NCBI RefSeq assembly: GCF_023667495.1
Contig: NZ_JAMOZL010000002.1
Coordinates: 310,001 to 374,000, forward strand
Direction: 5' to 3'
Origin: Dyadobacter sp. MSC1_007
Lineage (GTDB): Bacteria; Bacteroidota; Bacteroidia; Cytophagales; Spirosomataceae
DNA: 64,000 nt
In this document: piece after piece, positions 51,728-60,858 of the stretch
Numbering within the stretch: the first letter of the stretch is position 1
Layout of the letters: each line of letters begins with the position of its first letter
Translations under genes and position numbers: made by a program
Notes under the pieces: model-generated
Databases searched by the model: none
What the model was told of the DNA's origin: nothing
The model's input: only the letters and a program-made list of their open reading frames with translations

Positions 51728-54700
51728 ATGCTAGACAGAATCATTCATTTTTCAATTCACAACAAGCTCGTCGTCGCAATTTTAACACTGGCGATGGCGG
51801 TCTGGGGCATTTATTCGCTGACCCAGTTGCCGATCGACGCGGTCCCGGACATTACCAATAACCAGGTCCAAATTATTACCACAAGCCCTTCGCTTGCCGC
51901 GCAGGAAGTGGAACGGCTGGTCACTTTTCCTGTTGAGACGGTAATGGCCACTATTCCCCGTACGGAGGAAATTCGTTCGATCTCACGGTTCGGCCTTTCG
52001 GTTGTTACCATTGTTTTTGAAGACGAGGTCGACATTTACTGGGCCCGGCAGCAGGTTTCAGAACGGCTGCACAGTGCCGCAGAGCAGATTCCGCCGGGGG
52101 CAGGTGCGCCCGGTCTCGCGCCCGTGACGACCGGGTTGGGAGAGATTTACCAATATGTGCTGCATACCAAACCTGGTTATGCCGACAAATATCCGCCGAT
52201 GGAACTGCGCAGTATTCAGGACTGGATTGTCCGGAGGCAGCTGTTGGGGACCGCCGGGGTGGCAGATGTGAGCAGTTTCGGTGGTTTTTTGAAACAATAT
52301 GAAATTGCGATAGACCCATTCAAGCTGCGGAGCGCCCAGATTTCGATGACCGAAGTGTTCGCGGCCCTGGAAAAAAACAACCAGAATACCGGCGGGGCTT
52401 ACATTGATAAAAAACCTAATGCCTATTTCATCCGCAGCGAAGGACTGATCGGGACATCGGATGATGTTGGTAAAATCCAGGTCCGGCAAACACCCGGTGG
52501 AATGCCTGTCCTGATCCGTGACATTGCCAAAGTCGGGTTTGGAAGCGCCGTTCGCTATGGTGCAATGACGCGTAACGATGAAGGAGAGGTCGTGGGAGGC
52601 CTGGTACTGATGCTGAAAGGCGCCAATTCGTCGCAGGTAATAGGCAATGTGAAGGAGCGGATCGCTCAGATCCGCAAAAGCCTGCCCGAAGGCGTGGTGA
52701 TAGAGCCGTTTCTGGACCGCACCAAACTCGTGAACAATGCGATTGGAACAGTATCCAAAAACCTGATCGAAGGGGCGCTGATCGTAATCTTCGTGTTGAT
52801 CATCATGCTTGGAAACATGCGTGCGGGACTGGTAGTAGCGTCGGTCATTCCGTTGGCAATGCTGTTTGCCGTGAGTATGATGAAGCTTTTTGGTGTGTCG
52901 GGCAACCTGATGAGCCTCGGCGCCATTGATTTCGGGCTTATCGTGGATGGGGCAGTCATCATCGTCGAAGCGACGCTGCATCATATTGTCGGCAAAAACT
53001 ACACCCACCGCCTGACGCAGGACGAAATGGACCAGGAAGTTTACGAATCGGCTTCTAAAATCAGGAATTCTGCCGCTTTTGGGGAGATCATTATCCTCAT
53101 TGTTTACCTGCCTATCCTGGCGCTGGTCGGGATTGAGGGCAAGATGTTCAGGCCGATGGCGCAAACCGTCAGCTTTGCTATTTTGGGTGCCTTTATATTG
53201 TCGTTAACCTACGTACCGATGGTGTCTGCATTGTTTTTAAGTAAAAAGAATGAATATAAAGCCAGCATTTCAGACCGGATAATGGCATTTTTCCAACGGC
53301 TATACAAGCCCGCACTCGCATTTGCACTACGCCGGCGGGCGCTTGTCACGATAGCTTCCTTCGGGCTTTTCGGTCTGAGTTTATGGCTGTTCCTGCAAAT
53401 GGGAGGCGAGTTCATTCCACAGCTCGATGAAGGGGATTTTGCAGTCGAGGTAAGAGTGCTGACTGGCAGCTCATTGTCTGAAACCGTTGAAGCCGTTCAG
53501 AAGTCGGCAAAGCTTCTGAAAAAGCATTTTCCCGACGAGGTAGTGGAAGTGGTAGGCAAGATTGGCTCCTCGGAAATTCCCACAGACCCTATGCCCGTTG
53601 AAGCGGGCGATATGATGGTGATTTTAAAAGAAAAGTCGGAATGGAAGCGCGCAAGCGGTCGCGAAGAACTGGCGGGCAAAATGCAGGAACTGCTTACCAA
53701 CTCGATTGCGGGTGTGACGTTCGGTTTCCAGCAGCCTATTCAAATGCGTTTCAACGAACTGATGACGGGCGTGAAACAGGATGTGGCTATCAAGATTTTT
53801 GGGGAAGACCTGGATGTGTTAGCGTTTCAGGCAGCGGGAATAGGCAAGCTTGCGGGCTCGGTTGCCGGTGCTGAGGATGTATATGTAGAGGCTGTGAGCG
53901 GGTTACCACAGATCGTCGTCAACTTCGACCGCGACCGGCTTGCGCAATTCAATATTTCAATTGGGGATGCCAACCGGATGCTGAATACCGCGTTTGCAGG
54001 CAGCAGTGCAGGGTTGGTGTATGAAGGAGAAAAGCGGTTTGAACTCGTGGTGCGCTTTCAGGATGCGGACCGGCGAGGCCTGGAAGACGTCAGCAGTTTG
54101 TTTATTACCAATCCGGGTGGCCAGCAAGTGCCATTAAGCCAGATCGCCAATATTGAGATGAAAACAGGTGCCAATCAAATACAACGTGAGGACGCCAAGC
54201 GCCGCATTACGGTTGCATTCAATGTGCGTGGCCGGGATGTGGAAAGTGTGGTGAAGGAGATCAGTGGCAAAATCGACCGGGATATTAAGCTGCCGCCAGG
54301 CTATTTTGTAACCTACGGCGGTCAGTTTCAGAATTTACAGGAAGCGAATACCCGCCTCAGTATAGCAGTGCCCATCGCCCTGCTGCTGATTTTTGTCCTG
54401 CTTTACTTCACATTTTATTCACTCCGACAAAGCCTGCTCATCTTGACCGCCATTCCATTGTCGGCCATTGGCGGGGTTATCGCATTGTGGGTCCGGGGAA
54501 TGCCGTTCAGCATTTCGGCGGGTATCGGCTTCATTGCATTGTTTGGTGTAGCGGTGCTTAATGGCATTGTACTGATCGCGGAATTTAACCAGATCCGGAA
54601 GCAAGGCGAAACGGATCTCAGGAAAGTAATATTTCAGGGGACCGAAACCCGGCTCAGACCAGTCCTGATGACCGCCCTCGTGGCGTCGCTTGGCTTTTTG

Positions 54701-56119
54701 CCGATGGCGCTTTCGTCCAGCGCGGGAGCTGAAGTGCAGCGGCCGCTGGCAACCGTCGTAATCGGTGGATTGGTTTCGGCTACATTACTGACTTTGCTCG
54801 TATTGCCCGCATTATACTGGATGACAGAAACGAGATTTGGTCCCGGACGCAAACTTAATCCCGCGGTAATGCTTCTATTGATTGGAATTGGCCTGTTTTC
54901 GCTTCCAGCTGACGCCATAGCGCAGGAAACCGCACTGCCAACCCGGAAAGTCAAACTGAGTGACGCGATTGCGGAAGCATTATCGCGAAATCCGGAAGTG
55001 AAAGGCAGTGCATATAGGATCGATTACCAGGAAGCATTGGGTCGGACGGCCAATGATTTTGGCAAAACAGACCTTACCTGGATGGGAGGGCAATACAACA
55101 GCAAAAAGTTTGATAACCATTTTCTTTTATCCCAAAATCTGCCGAACCCTAAATCGGTAGCAAGGAAAAAGGCCCTGCACGCGGAACAGGTGAATGGCGC
55201 GCGTGTCGGAATGGAGGTTACCAAAGCCGAACTCGTGATGCGCGTCAAGCTCAATTATGAAGAGCAGGTGTTGCTGAAAGAAAAACAAAAGTTGCTCGGC
55301 ACTGAGGTGAAGTTGGCCGAACGCTTTGTAAAAGCATCGGATCTCCGTTTTAAAACCGGTGAAACCAACCAGCTTGAATATGTGACCGCACAAAGCCAGC
55401 AAGCCGATATCCAATCCCGTGTTTTGCAAAATTTGGGAGAGCTCAGGAACCGGCAGCGTGCATTGCAGGTGCTGATCAACGGCGACACGCCTGCAGAGGC
55501 TGAAACGGATTCATTAACAAAACGAACCTTGCCGTTGGTGAAACCCGATAGTGCAGCCCTTGCAGCCAATCCATATCTCCGGTTCCTTGCACAACAGGTA
55601 GTGATCGATTGTAAACAAACCGCCGTCCAAAAGTCCGGATTGCTGCCGGATTTTAATCTCGGGTATTTCAATCAGTCGTTGAGCGGATATCAGAATGTGA
55701 CTGGACAGGAAATTTATTACGGTCCGGGAAGGCGGTTTCAGGGTGTGCAGGTGGGAGTTCAGCTGCCGATTTTCAACGGGGCGGCCAAAGCCAGGATCAA
55801 GGCTTTTGAAATGTATGAGCAGGTCGCGCGAAATGAGCTGGAAGTCGCCCGGCTGCAAATGAATGCGGATCTCCGGCAGGCAATCACCACGTACGAAACG
55901 GCGCAACAAAACCTGACTTTGTATGAGGAAAAGACATTGTCGCTGGCTGCTACCATTCAAAACCATGCATTAAAGGCTTATGAAGCGGGTGAGATTGGCT
56001 ATGTGGAATTTGGGCAGGGAATGAGCCGGGCGCTCAACATCCGGATGACCTACCTTGACCTGCTTCACGCTTACAACCAGTCGGTGATCGAGATCGAATA
56101 CCTTATCAATGAGCAATAA
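51728..56119 (+). CDS. CusA/CzcA heavy-metal RND pump fused to TolC-type outer-membrane factor
   Basis: 1463 residues from the ATG at 51728. Residues 1 to about 1030 are a complete RND pump: P-D-I-T-N-N-Q-V-Q in the first periplasmic loop, and D-F-G-L-I-V-D-G-A-V-I-I-V-E in helix 4, the usual heavy-metal proton-relay motif. After a hydrophobic stretch (about 1040-1062) ending D-A-I-A-Q-E, residues about 1070-1463 form a TolC/CzcC-type outer-membrane efflux protein (V-K-L-S-D-A-I-A-E-A-L near its start). Pump and outer-membrane channel cannot share one membrane, so either a linker spans the periplasm or the hydrophobic junction is cut as a second signal peptide. Substrate metal, for instance copper, silver, zinc or cobalt, is not decided here. 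The adaptor gene follows 16 bases later. Confidence 0.9.
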   Translation: MLDRIIHFSIHNKLVVAILTLAMAVWGIYSLTQLPIDAVPDITNNQVQIITTSPSLAAQEVERLVTFPVETVMATIPRTEEIRSISRFGLSVVTIVFEDEVDIYWARQQVSERLHSAAEQIPPGAGAPGLAPVTTGLGEIYQYVLHTKPGYADKYPPMELRSIQDWIVRRQLLGTAGVADVSSFGGFLKQYEIAIDPFKLRSAQISMTEVFAALEKNNQNTGGAYIDKKPNAYFIRSEGLIGTSDDVGKIQVRQTPGGMPVLIRDIAKVGFGSAVRYGAMTRNDEGEVVGGLVLMLKGANSSQVIGNVKERIAQIRKSLPEGVVIEPFLDRTKLVNNAIGTVSKNLIEGALIVIFVLIIMLGNMRAGLVVASVIPLAMLFAVSMMKLFGVSGNLMSLGAIDFGLIVDGAVIIVEATLHHIVGKNYTHRLTQDEMDQEVYESASKIRNSAAFGEIIILIVYLPILALVGIEGKMFRPMAQTVSFAILGAFILSLTYVPMVSALFLSKKNEYKASISDRIMAFFQRLYKPALAFALRRRALVTIASFGLFGLSLWLFLQMGGEFIPQLDEGDFAVEVRVLTGSSLSETVEAVQKSAKLLKKHFPDEVVEVVGKIGSSEIPTDPMPVEAGDMMVILKEKSEWKRASGREELAGKMQELLTNSIAGVTFGFQQPIQMRFNELMTGVKQDVAIKIFGEDLDVLAFQAAGIGKLAGSVAGAEDVYVEAVSGLPQIVVNFDRDRLAQFNISIGDANRMLNTAFAGSSAGLVYEGEKRFELVVRFQDADRRGLEDVSSLFITNPGGQQVPLSQIANIEMKTGANQIQREDAKRRITVAFNVRGRDVESVVKEISGKIDRDIKLPPGYFVTYGGQFQNLQEANTRLSIAVPIALLLIFVLLYFTFYSLRQSLLILTAIPLSAIGGVIALWVRGMPFSISAGIGFIALFGVAVLNGIVLIAEFNQIRKQGETDLRKVIFQGTETRLRPVLMTALVASLGFLPMALSSSAGAEVQRPLATVVIGGLVSATLLTLLVLPALYWMTETRFGPGRKLNPAVMLLLIGIGLFSLPADAIAQETALPTRKVKLSDAIAEALSRNPEVKGSAYRIDYQEALGRTANDFGKTDLTWMGGQYNSKKFDNHFLLSQNLPNPKSVARKKALHAEQVNGARVGMEVTKAELVMRVKLNYEEQVLLKEKQKLLGTEVKLAERFVKASDLRFKTGETNQLEYVTAQSQQADIQSRVLQNLGELRNRQRALQVLINGDTPAEAETDSLTKRTLPLVKPDSAALAANPYLRFLAQQVVIDCKQTAVQKSGLLPDFNLGYFNQSLSGYQNVTGQEIYYGPGRRFQGVQVGVQLPIFNGAAKARIKAFEMYEQVARNELEVARLQMNADLRQAITTYETAQQNLTLYEEKTLSLAATIQNHALKAYEAGEIGYVEFGQGMSRALNIRMTYLDLLHAYNQSVIEIEYLINEQ

Positions 56120-56135
56120 TCTGAAAACCTTTAAG

Positions 56136-57302
56136 ATGAAACATATAGCAATTTTTTTGATCCTGATTAGCTTTCTACTTTCCTGCAACCAGAAAAACGA
56201 TGCAGAGGAAGTGCATCATGAAGAAGCTTCCCCTGCCCAAGAAGAACAGGTAATTGAGTTGACCGCGGCACAATATGAAACCGCAGGCATTGAAACCGGT
56301 ACTATCTCGACCCGCAGCCTGAGCGGAACCGTGTCGGCCAATGGGGTAATCGACATACCACCTCAAAACCTCGTGAGCATATCAGCGCCAATGGGCGGAT
56401 TTGTAAAGAAATCAGAGCTCTTACAGGGAATGAAAGTGCGGAAGGGTGAGGTGGTAGCCATCATCGAAAACCCTGATTTTATTCCAATGCAGCAGGAATA
56501 TCTCGAAACGCAGAGCAAACTGGAATACTCGGAACTGGAATTCAAGCGGCAGGCTGATTTGAGCAAGGAAAACATCAATGCACAAAAAACCTATCAGCAG
56601 GCTGCTTCCGAACTCAAAATGCTGCGCGCCAGGCTTGCCGGACTGAGAGAACGCATCAGGACGGCGGGAATCGATCTGGCCACATTGGAAAAGGGGACGA
56701 TAGTTAACAATGCGTCGCTCCGATCGCCCATAGCAGGCTCGGTGACGGCGGTGAATATCAATTTGGGTAAATACGTAAACCCGACTGACGTGATGTTCGA
56801 GATCGTCGATACCGATCACTTGCATGTGGAACTCGCTGTTTTTGAACAGGATATACCTAAAATAAAATTGGGTCAGTTGGTTCGGTTCACGGTCAGCAAC
56901 AATCCGGGTAAAGAGGATTTGGCTAAGGTTTATTTGATCAACCAAAAAATCAATGAAGACCGGACTGTAAGGGTGCATTGCCACCTGGAAAAGGACGATC
57001 CCGGGCTTTTGCCACAAAATTTTGTCAAAGCCATCGTCGAAACTGGCGCTAGTCCCGTGAATGCATTGCCCGAAAATGCGATCGTTGGTTTTGAAGGGAA
57101 GTTTTATGTGTTCAAAAAAGAGACGAACGATCCGGCAAAAAGGCGCTTTGAAATGGTTGAGATTGCCAAAGGCATTTCGGAAAATGGTTATACCGAAGTA
57201 AAGCTTCCGGCAGGAACTGATGGTAAAGCACAATTCGTGGTGAAGGGCGCCTATTCACTTTTATCTGCATTAAAAAATTCGGAGAGCGAGGAAGAGCATT
57301 AA
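56136..57302 (+). CDS. CzcB-type periplasmic efflux adaptor (membrane fusion protein)
   Basis: 388 residues from the ATG at 56136, chosen over 56109 because it begins the lipoprotein signal (S-F-L-L-S-C, Cys about 17). An acidic His-rich stretch follows (E-E-V-H-H-E-E), which could bind metal. The hairpin and lipoyl-like domains are seen in I-S-A-P-M-G-G-F-V (about 84-92), the coiled coil about 115-180, L-R-S-P-I-A-G-S-V-T-A-V (about 197-208) and a beta-barrel domain afterwards. It links the RND pump and the outer-membrane channel encoded upstream. The stop overlaps the convergent tetR stop by four bases. Confidence 0.92.
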   Translation: MKHIAIFLILISFLLSCNQKNDAEEVHHEEASPAQEEQVIELTAAQYETAGIETGTISTRSLSGTVSANGVIDIPPQNLVSISAPMGGFVKKSELLQGMKVRKGEVVAIIENPDFIPMQQEYLETQSKLEYSELEFKRQADLSKENINAQKTYQQAASELKMLRARLAGLRERIRTAGIDLATLEKGTIVNNASLRSPIAGSVTAVNINLGKYVNPTDVMFEIVDTDHLHVELAVFEQDIPKIKLGQLVRFTVSNNPGKEDLAKVYLINQKINEDRTVRVHCHLEKDDPGLLPQNFVKAIVETGASPVNALPENAIVGFEGKFYVFKKETNDPAKRRFEMVEIAKGISENGYTEVKLPAGTDGKAQFVVKGAYSLLSALKNSESEEEH

Positions 57303-57907
57303 GCGGCGAGTTTGATTTCCTTGACCAGTGCTTCCACGGTCAGAAGCACATGGTTCATGTTAGCATCGTCATTGGTTACTTTGGAAATCATCATTCCGCC
57401 TTCGATCAATGCGATGATCGAAACGGCCATTTGCTCCGCATTGACGTCCTTTTTGAACTCACCTGCGGCGATACCACCTTCGATGATCCTGATCAGGTTC
57501 TTTTTCCAGCTAAAAACGGCTTTGGCTGCGCTCAGTTGCAGCGCGACATTGGTGTCGTCGGCCTCCACAGAGGTATTCAGGATAGGACAGCCACCGCGGT
57601 TACCGATAACGCCGATCACCTTTTTGTAAACCTGCCCGTAGACCATCAGCTGGTCGTAAAAGCTTCCCGCTTTGGCCACTTCGTCACCCACAAGTTTGAA
57701 TACGCGCTGGTAGTTGTACTCAAAAACTGCCAGCGCTACTTCTTCCTTATTCTCAAAATTTCCGTAAATGCTGCCCTTGGTCAGGCCGGTCGCCTCGGTC
57801 AGGTCGGACATCGAAGTGCCTGCATAGCCTTTCTTATTGAAAATCTCTGCGGTTCTTTCGATGATGAAGTTTCTGGTGCGTTCGGCTTTGGTTGTTCCTC
57901 TGTTCAT
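57299..57907 (-). CDS. TetR-family transcriptional regulator
   Basis: 202 residues from the ATG at 57907. The helix-turn-helix lies at about 29-55 (T-S-M-S-D-L-T-E-A-T-G-L-T-K-G-S-I-Y-G-N-F). The C-terminal half has the TetR_C type ligand domain with G-C-P-I-L-N-T-S near residue 105. An exact 14-base palindrome sits eight bases upstream of its start, consistent with autoregulation. It follows the flavin reductase gene by 47 bases on the same strand, and converges with the efflux adaptor. It may control the flavin reductase/tyrosine genes, itself, or the efflux genes; the ligand is unknown. Confidence 0.9.
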   Translation of the reverse strand: MNRGTTKAERTRNFIIERTAEIFNKKGYAGTSMSDLTEATGLTKGSIYGNFENKEEVALAVFEYNYQRVFKLVGDEVAKAGSFYDQLMVYGQVYKKVIGVIGNRGGCPILNTSVEADDTNVALQLSAAKAVFSWKKNLIRIIEGGIAAGEFKKDVNAEQMAVSIIALIEGGMMISKVTNDDANMNHVLLTVEALVKEIKLAA

Positions 57908-57915
57908 ATACAAAT

Positions 57916-57929
57916 ATACCAATTGGTAT
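57916..57929. promoter_or_regulatory. TetR operator candidate
   Basis: ATACCAATTGGTAT, a perfect 14-base palindrome eight bases upstream of the tetR ATG and 26 bases downstream of the flavin reductase stop. Its length and place are as expected for binding of a TetR dimer. No other perfect copy was noticed in the window. Confidence 0.65.
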
Positions 57930-57954
57930 TTATTAAAACAAGAGAAACAGATTG

Positions 57955-58839
57955 TCAGGCCGATATTTCGGACTGCATTAAAGTCAACCAGGCCTCGGTC
58001 ACATTGCCTTCTGCAAGCAGACGGTGCGCTTGGAGGTGGAGCAGGTCCGGCAGATATTGGCAACCATATCTGGCTTCGTCTATTATTCTCTGAATTTCCG
58101 GGTTTGTACTAAAAGTGGCGACATCATCAGCCGAGGGAAACGCTTTCACGCTTCCCAATCTGCCGAGGTCGTTGCCGGTAAGGATATTCGAATTCCGGAT
58201 CGCGGCAGGAAGCGCATCCACGCCGATACCGACCTGTGGCCGCGGGACTTCAAAAAGTGCGTCGCCGGTTGCCCGCGCGTACCAGTCGCCACCCAGGCGG
58301 GCGATCCAGTCGGTTTTGCGCTGGTCGATCAGACCGTTTTCGTCGAGAATATCCGTATCGAAATGGGCCATAACGACTTCGCAAATGATAAGTACCATCG
58401 AGCCATGTTCCCGGATGTCAATCACCTTGCATTCAAACTGTGCAGGCGATTCCTTCACCCGTGGCGGAGCTACTTTTACAGAGGGCAGCGGCGTGAGCCC
58501 CGATTTTTCAAACTCATTAACGCCCCGCTCAAACTCCGCACTTGCCAGCGAAATTTGATGGACCATTGCATTTGTTACCAGATTGATCGCCACCTCAGGA
58601 ACTTCATACGCATTCAGGGCGGTATGCTTGTTGGTTTTGTCGGCAGCACGCTTATTGGGGGCAAATACCAGAATGGGAGGGTCAATCCCGACGAAGTTGA
58701 AAAAGCTGAAAGGGCTCAGGTTCACACGCCCGGCTGCGTCCATGCTGCTCACCAATGCGATGGGGCGTGGCGCTACCGAGGAAGTCATGTATTTATAGAA
58801 AAACCTGGGGTCGGTTTCGGACGGATCGATGGTTTTCAT
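57955..58839 (-). CDS. Flavin reductase-like FMN-binding split-barrel protein
   Basis: 294 residues from the ATG at 58839 (a TTG at 58845 is also in frame). The split-barrel flavin-binding domain spans about 15-185, with M-T-S-S-V-A-P-R-P-I-A-L-V-S (about 18-31), N-L-S-P-F-S-F-F-N and P-P-I-L-V-F-A-P-N-K, typical of flavin reductase family proteins that supply reduced FMN or bind it. It is longer than simple reductases, with about 100 residues after the barrel. It comes 26 bases after fahA, so it is likely cotranscribed with tyrosine catabolism. Its partner oxygenase is not evident. Confidence 0.85.
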   Translation of the reverse strand: MKTIDPSETDPRFFYKYMTSSVAPRPIALVSSMDAAGRVNLSPFSFFNFVGIDPPILVFAPNKRAADKTNKHTALNAYEVPEVAINLVTNAMVHQISLASAEFERGVNEFEKSGLTPLPSVKVAPPRVKESPAQFECKVIDIREHGSMVLIICEVVMAHFDTDILDENGLIDQRKTDWIARLGGDWYARATGDALFEVPRPQVGIGVDALPAAIRNSNILTGNDLGRLGSVKAFPSADDVATFSTNPEIQRIIDEARYGCQYLPDLLHLQAHRLLAEGNVTEAWLTLMQSEISA

Positions 58840-58865
58840 GTTCAATATGTCGAAATAAAGCGGTT

Positions 58866-60110
58866 TCAGCGGCTGGCGGGCGGCAGGATCTTCCCCCGCA
58901 GTTCCCCAAAGCCGACGCGAATATCTCCTTTTTGAGCATATCCCCGCATGACCACCTCGTCATTATCTTCCAAAAATGTACGCTGGATGCCGTTTTTCAG
59001 CGAAACCGGGTTTTTTCCACCGGAAGTCGCTTCCAGCAGGCAGCCTTTTTCCGGGGAGCTACTGCCGCTGATCGTACCCGTCGCCAGCAGATCGCCGACG
59101 TTGAGATTGCAGCCTGTAACCGTATGATGAGCCACTTGCTGGCTGATATTCCAGTATAGTTGACGGGAATTCGTTGCGGCCACTTCGAACTCTTCAAGCC
59201 CGGCGGGCGAAATGCCAATGGTTAGGTTAATATCAAAACCACATCTGTTTTCATGCATCAGGTAGGGCAGTGGTTCAGGTGATTGTTCTGCAAGATCATT
59301 CCGAAATGCGTCTAGTGCATCCATTGTGACGATCCAGGACGAGACACTTGAAGCAAAATTTTTGCTCGTGAAAGGTCCGAGGGGCTGATATTCCCAACGC
59401 TGAATATCCCGTGCCGACCAGTCGTTGAATAATAAAACCCCGAAAATGTAATCTTCTGCGCAGGAAACAGGAATTGGTTTTCCCAACTCGGAATCCATCC
59501 CGACCACAAATGCAAGTTCCAGTTCATAATCCAGCGCCTTTGTGGGAGCAAAAACCGGCATATCTCCCGTGCCTATCTGCCCGCAAGGGCGATGGACAGG
59601 CGTACCGGAGACCACAATGGACGACGCCCGACCGTGGTAAGCGACCGGCATGTGCTTCCAATTTGGAAAAAGGGGATTATCGGGCCTGAAAAGCTTGCCG
59701 ACCGTGGTAGCATGTTCTTCGCTCGAATAGAAGTCAGTATAGTTGCCGATTTGCAGCGGAAGGTGCATTTGCACGTCCTGCATTCTGATCAGCAAACTGT
59801 CGGCGTGTTGGTGCAGTGATGAATAGGGGTTGCAAAGTGCATTTTGCAGAACAGTCCTCACATATCTTGAAAAAGCTCGTCCTAGTTTGATGGCGTCGTT
59901 GAGGACAGGCTTTCTGAACACATTTTCTTTCAGTTTGTATTCTGGAAACATGCCCAGATCGTACGCTTCCGCCAGATCGATCACAAAATCGCCGATAGCA
60001 ACCCCCGCACGGCGGCCCCGCAAGTCACTAAAAATCCCGAATGGAAGATTGTGAACCGAAAAATCTGAATCCGATGCGACTGGAAGCCATGATTGATGCA
60101 TATTCGACAT
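58866..60110 (-). CDS. fahA: Fumarylacetoacetase
   Basis: 414 residues, standard length. It hydrolyses fumarylacetoacetate to fumarate and acetoacetate, the last step of tyrosine breakdown. The N-terminal SH3-like part is followed by the catalytic domain with Y-T-D-F-Y-S-S-E-E-H-A-T-T-V-G (metal Asp and catalytic His), Y-E-L-E-L-A-F-V-V-G (two metal Glu) and F-N-D-W-S-A-R-D-I-Q (metal Asp), as in the mammalian enzyme. A three-base gap separates it from phhA upstream, so the two are coupled. Maleylacetoacetate isomerase, needed before this step, is not in the window. Confidence 0.95.
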   Translation of the reverse strand: MSNMHQSWLPVASDSDFSVHNLPFGIFSDLRGRRAGVAIGDFVIDLAEAYDLGMFPEYKLKENVFRKPVLNDAIKLGRAFSRYVRTVLQNALCNPYSSLHQHADSLLIRMQDVQMHLPLQIGNYTDFYSSEEHATTVGKLFRPDNPLFPNWKHMPVAYHGRASSIVVSGTPVHRPCGQIGTGDMPVFAPTKALDYELELAFVVGMDSELGKPIPVSCAEDYIFGVLLFNDWSARDIQRWEYQPLGPFTSKNFASSVSSWIVTMDALDAFRNDLAEQSPEPLPYLMHENRCGFDINLTIGISPAGLEEFEVAATNSRQLYWNISQQVAHHTVTGCNLNVGDLLATGTISGSSSPEKGCLLEATSGGKNPVSLKNGIQRTFLEDNDEVVMRGYAQKGDIRVGFGELRGKILPPASR

Positions 60111-60113
60111 TAG

Positions 60114-60842
60114 TTAAACCTCGGAAGCGAGGTAGCGATCAAGCAGCGACTCGATCCCCGTCACCGATTCATAAAGCTGATCGTAAGATTGGATTACAAA
60201 ATAATGGTCCTGGTAACGGTCGATATGATAGGGTGTATCCAGGACCCGCGCCAGATCAAAATCTATTTTCGGGACGCTTTCCTGCAAACAGTACTGACTC
60301 TCGCCCGCAGAGGAAATAATGCCGCCACCGTATATTTTAAGCACATTATCTTCCCGGATAAGCCCGAACTCGACGGTGTACCAATATAGCCTCGAAATGC
60401 GCTCCAAAACCTCTTCCTGATCGATATATTTGAGTGCAACGGCGCTCAAATGCGCCATGAAATCGCAAAATGACTGGTTACTGAGCAGCGGCACATGCCC
60501 GAACGTATCGTGAAACATATCCGGTTCTTCGAGATAGTCGATTTGCTCCGGCTTGCGAAGCCAGCTCGATGCCGGGAACTGCCTGTTGTGCAAATGCGTG
60601 TAGAATTCGCGGTGGGGGATAAGTCCTGGTACCACGTAAACCTCCCAACCCGTGAGGGCACGGAGTTTTGGATTAGTTTCCCGGTTGAAATCCGGAATAT
60701 GTGCCGATACAAATCCCACCTTTTCAATTCCTTCCAGATAGGCTTTGCTGGCGATACGGGGCAGCTGTTCCATTTGATGTTCAAATAGCTGCCGCCACAT
60801 CAGGTGATCGGCTTCGGTATAGCGGTGATAGGCCTGGTCCAT
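60114..60842 (-). CDS. phhA: Phenylalanine 4-monooxygenase (aromatic amino acid hydroxylase)
   Basis: 242 residues, the length of bacterial monomer-type enzymes without the regulatory domain. The iron ligands are His111 and His116 (D-M-F-H-D-T-F-G-H-V-P) and Glu158 (W-Y-T-V-E-F-G). It converts phenylalanine to tyrosine with tetrahydrobiopterin and oxygen, feeding the dioxygenases encoded upstream. It lies between hpd (16-base gap) and fahA (three-base gap). The related tryptophan and tyrosine hydroxylases are less likely because the operon is for phenylalanine/tyrosine degradation. Confidence 0.93.
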   Translation of the reverse strand: MDQAYHRYTEADHLMWRQLFEHQMEQLPRIASKAYLEGIEKVGFVSAHIPDFNRETNPKLRALTGWEVYVVPGLIPHREFYTHLHNRQFPASSWLRKPEQIDYLEEPDMFHDTFGHVPLLSNQSFCDFMAHLSAVALKYIDQEEVLERISRLYWYTVEFGLIREDNVLKIYGGGIISSAGESQYCLQESVPKIDFDLARVLDTPYHIDRYQDHYFVIQSYDQLYESVTGIESLLDRYLASEV

Positions 60843-60858
60843 GGGATTACAGGTTATG

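Noticed and set aside
57908..58063. 52-residue N-terminal extension of the TetR regulator
   Set aside because: It overlaps the operator palindrome and the end of the flavin reductase gene and is not TetR-like.
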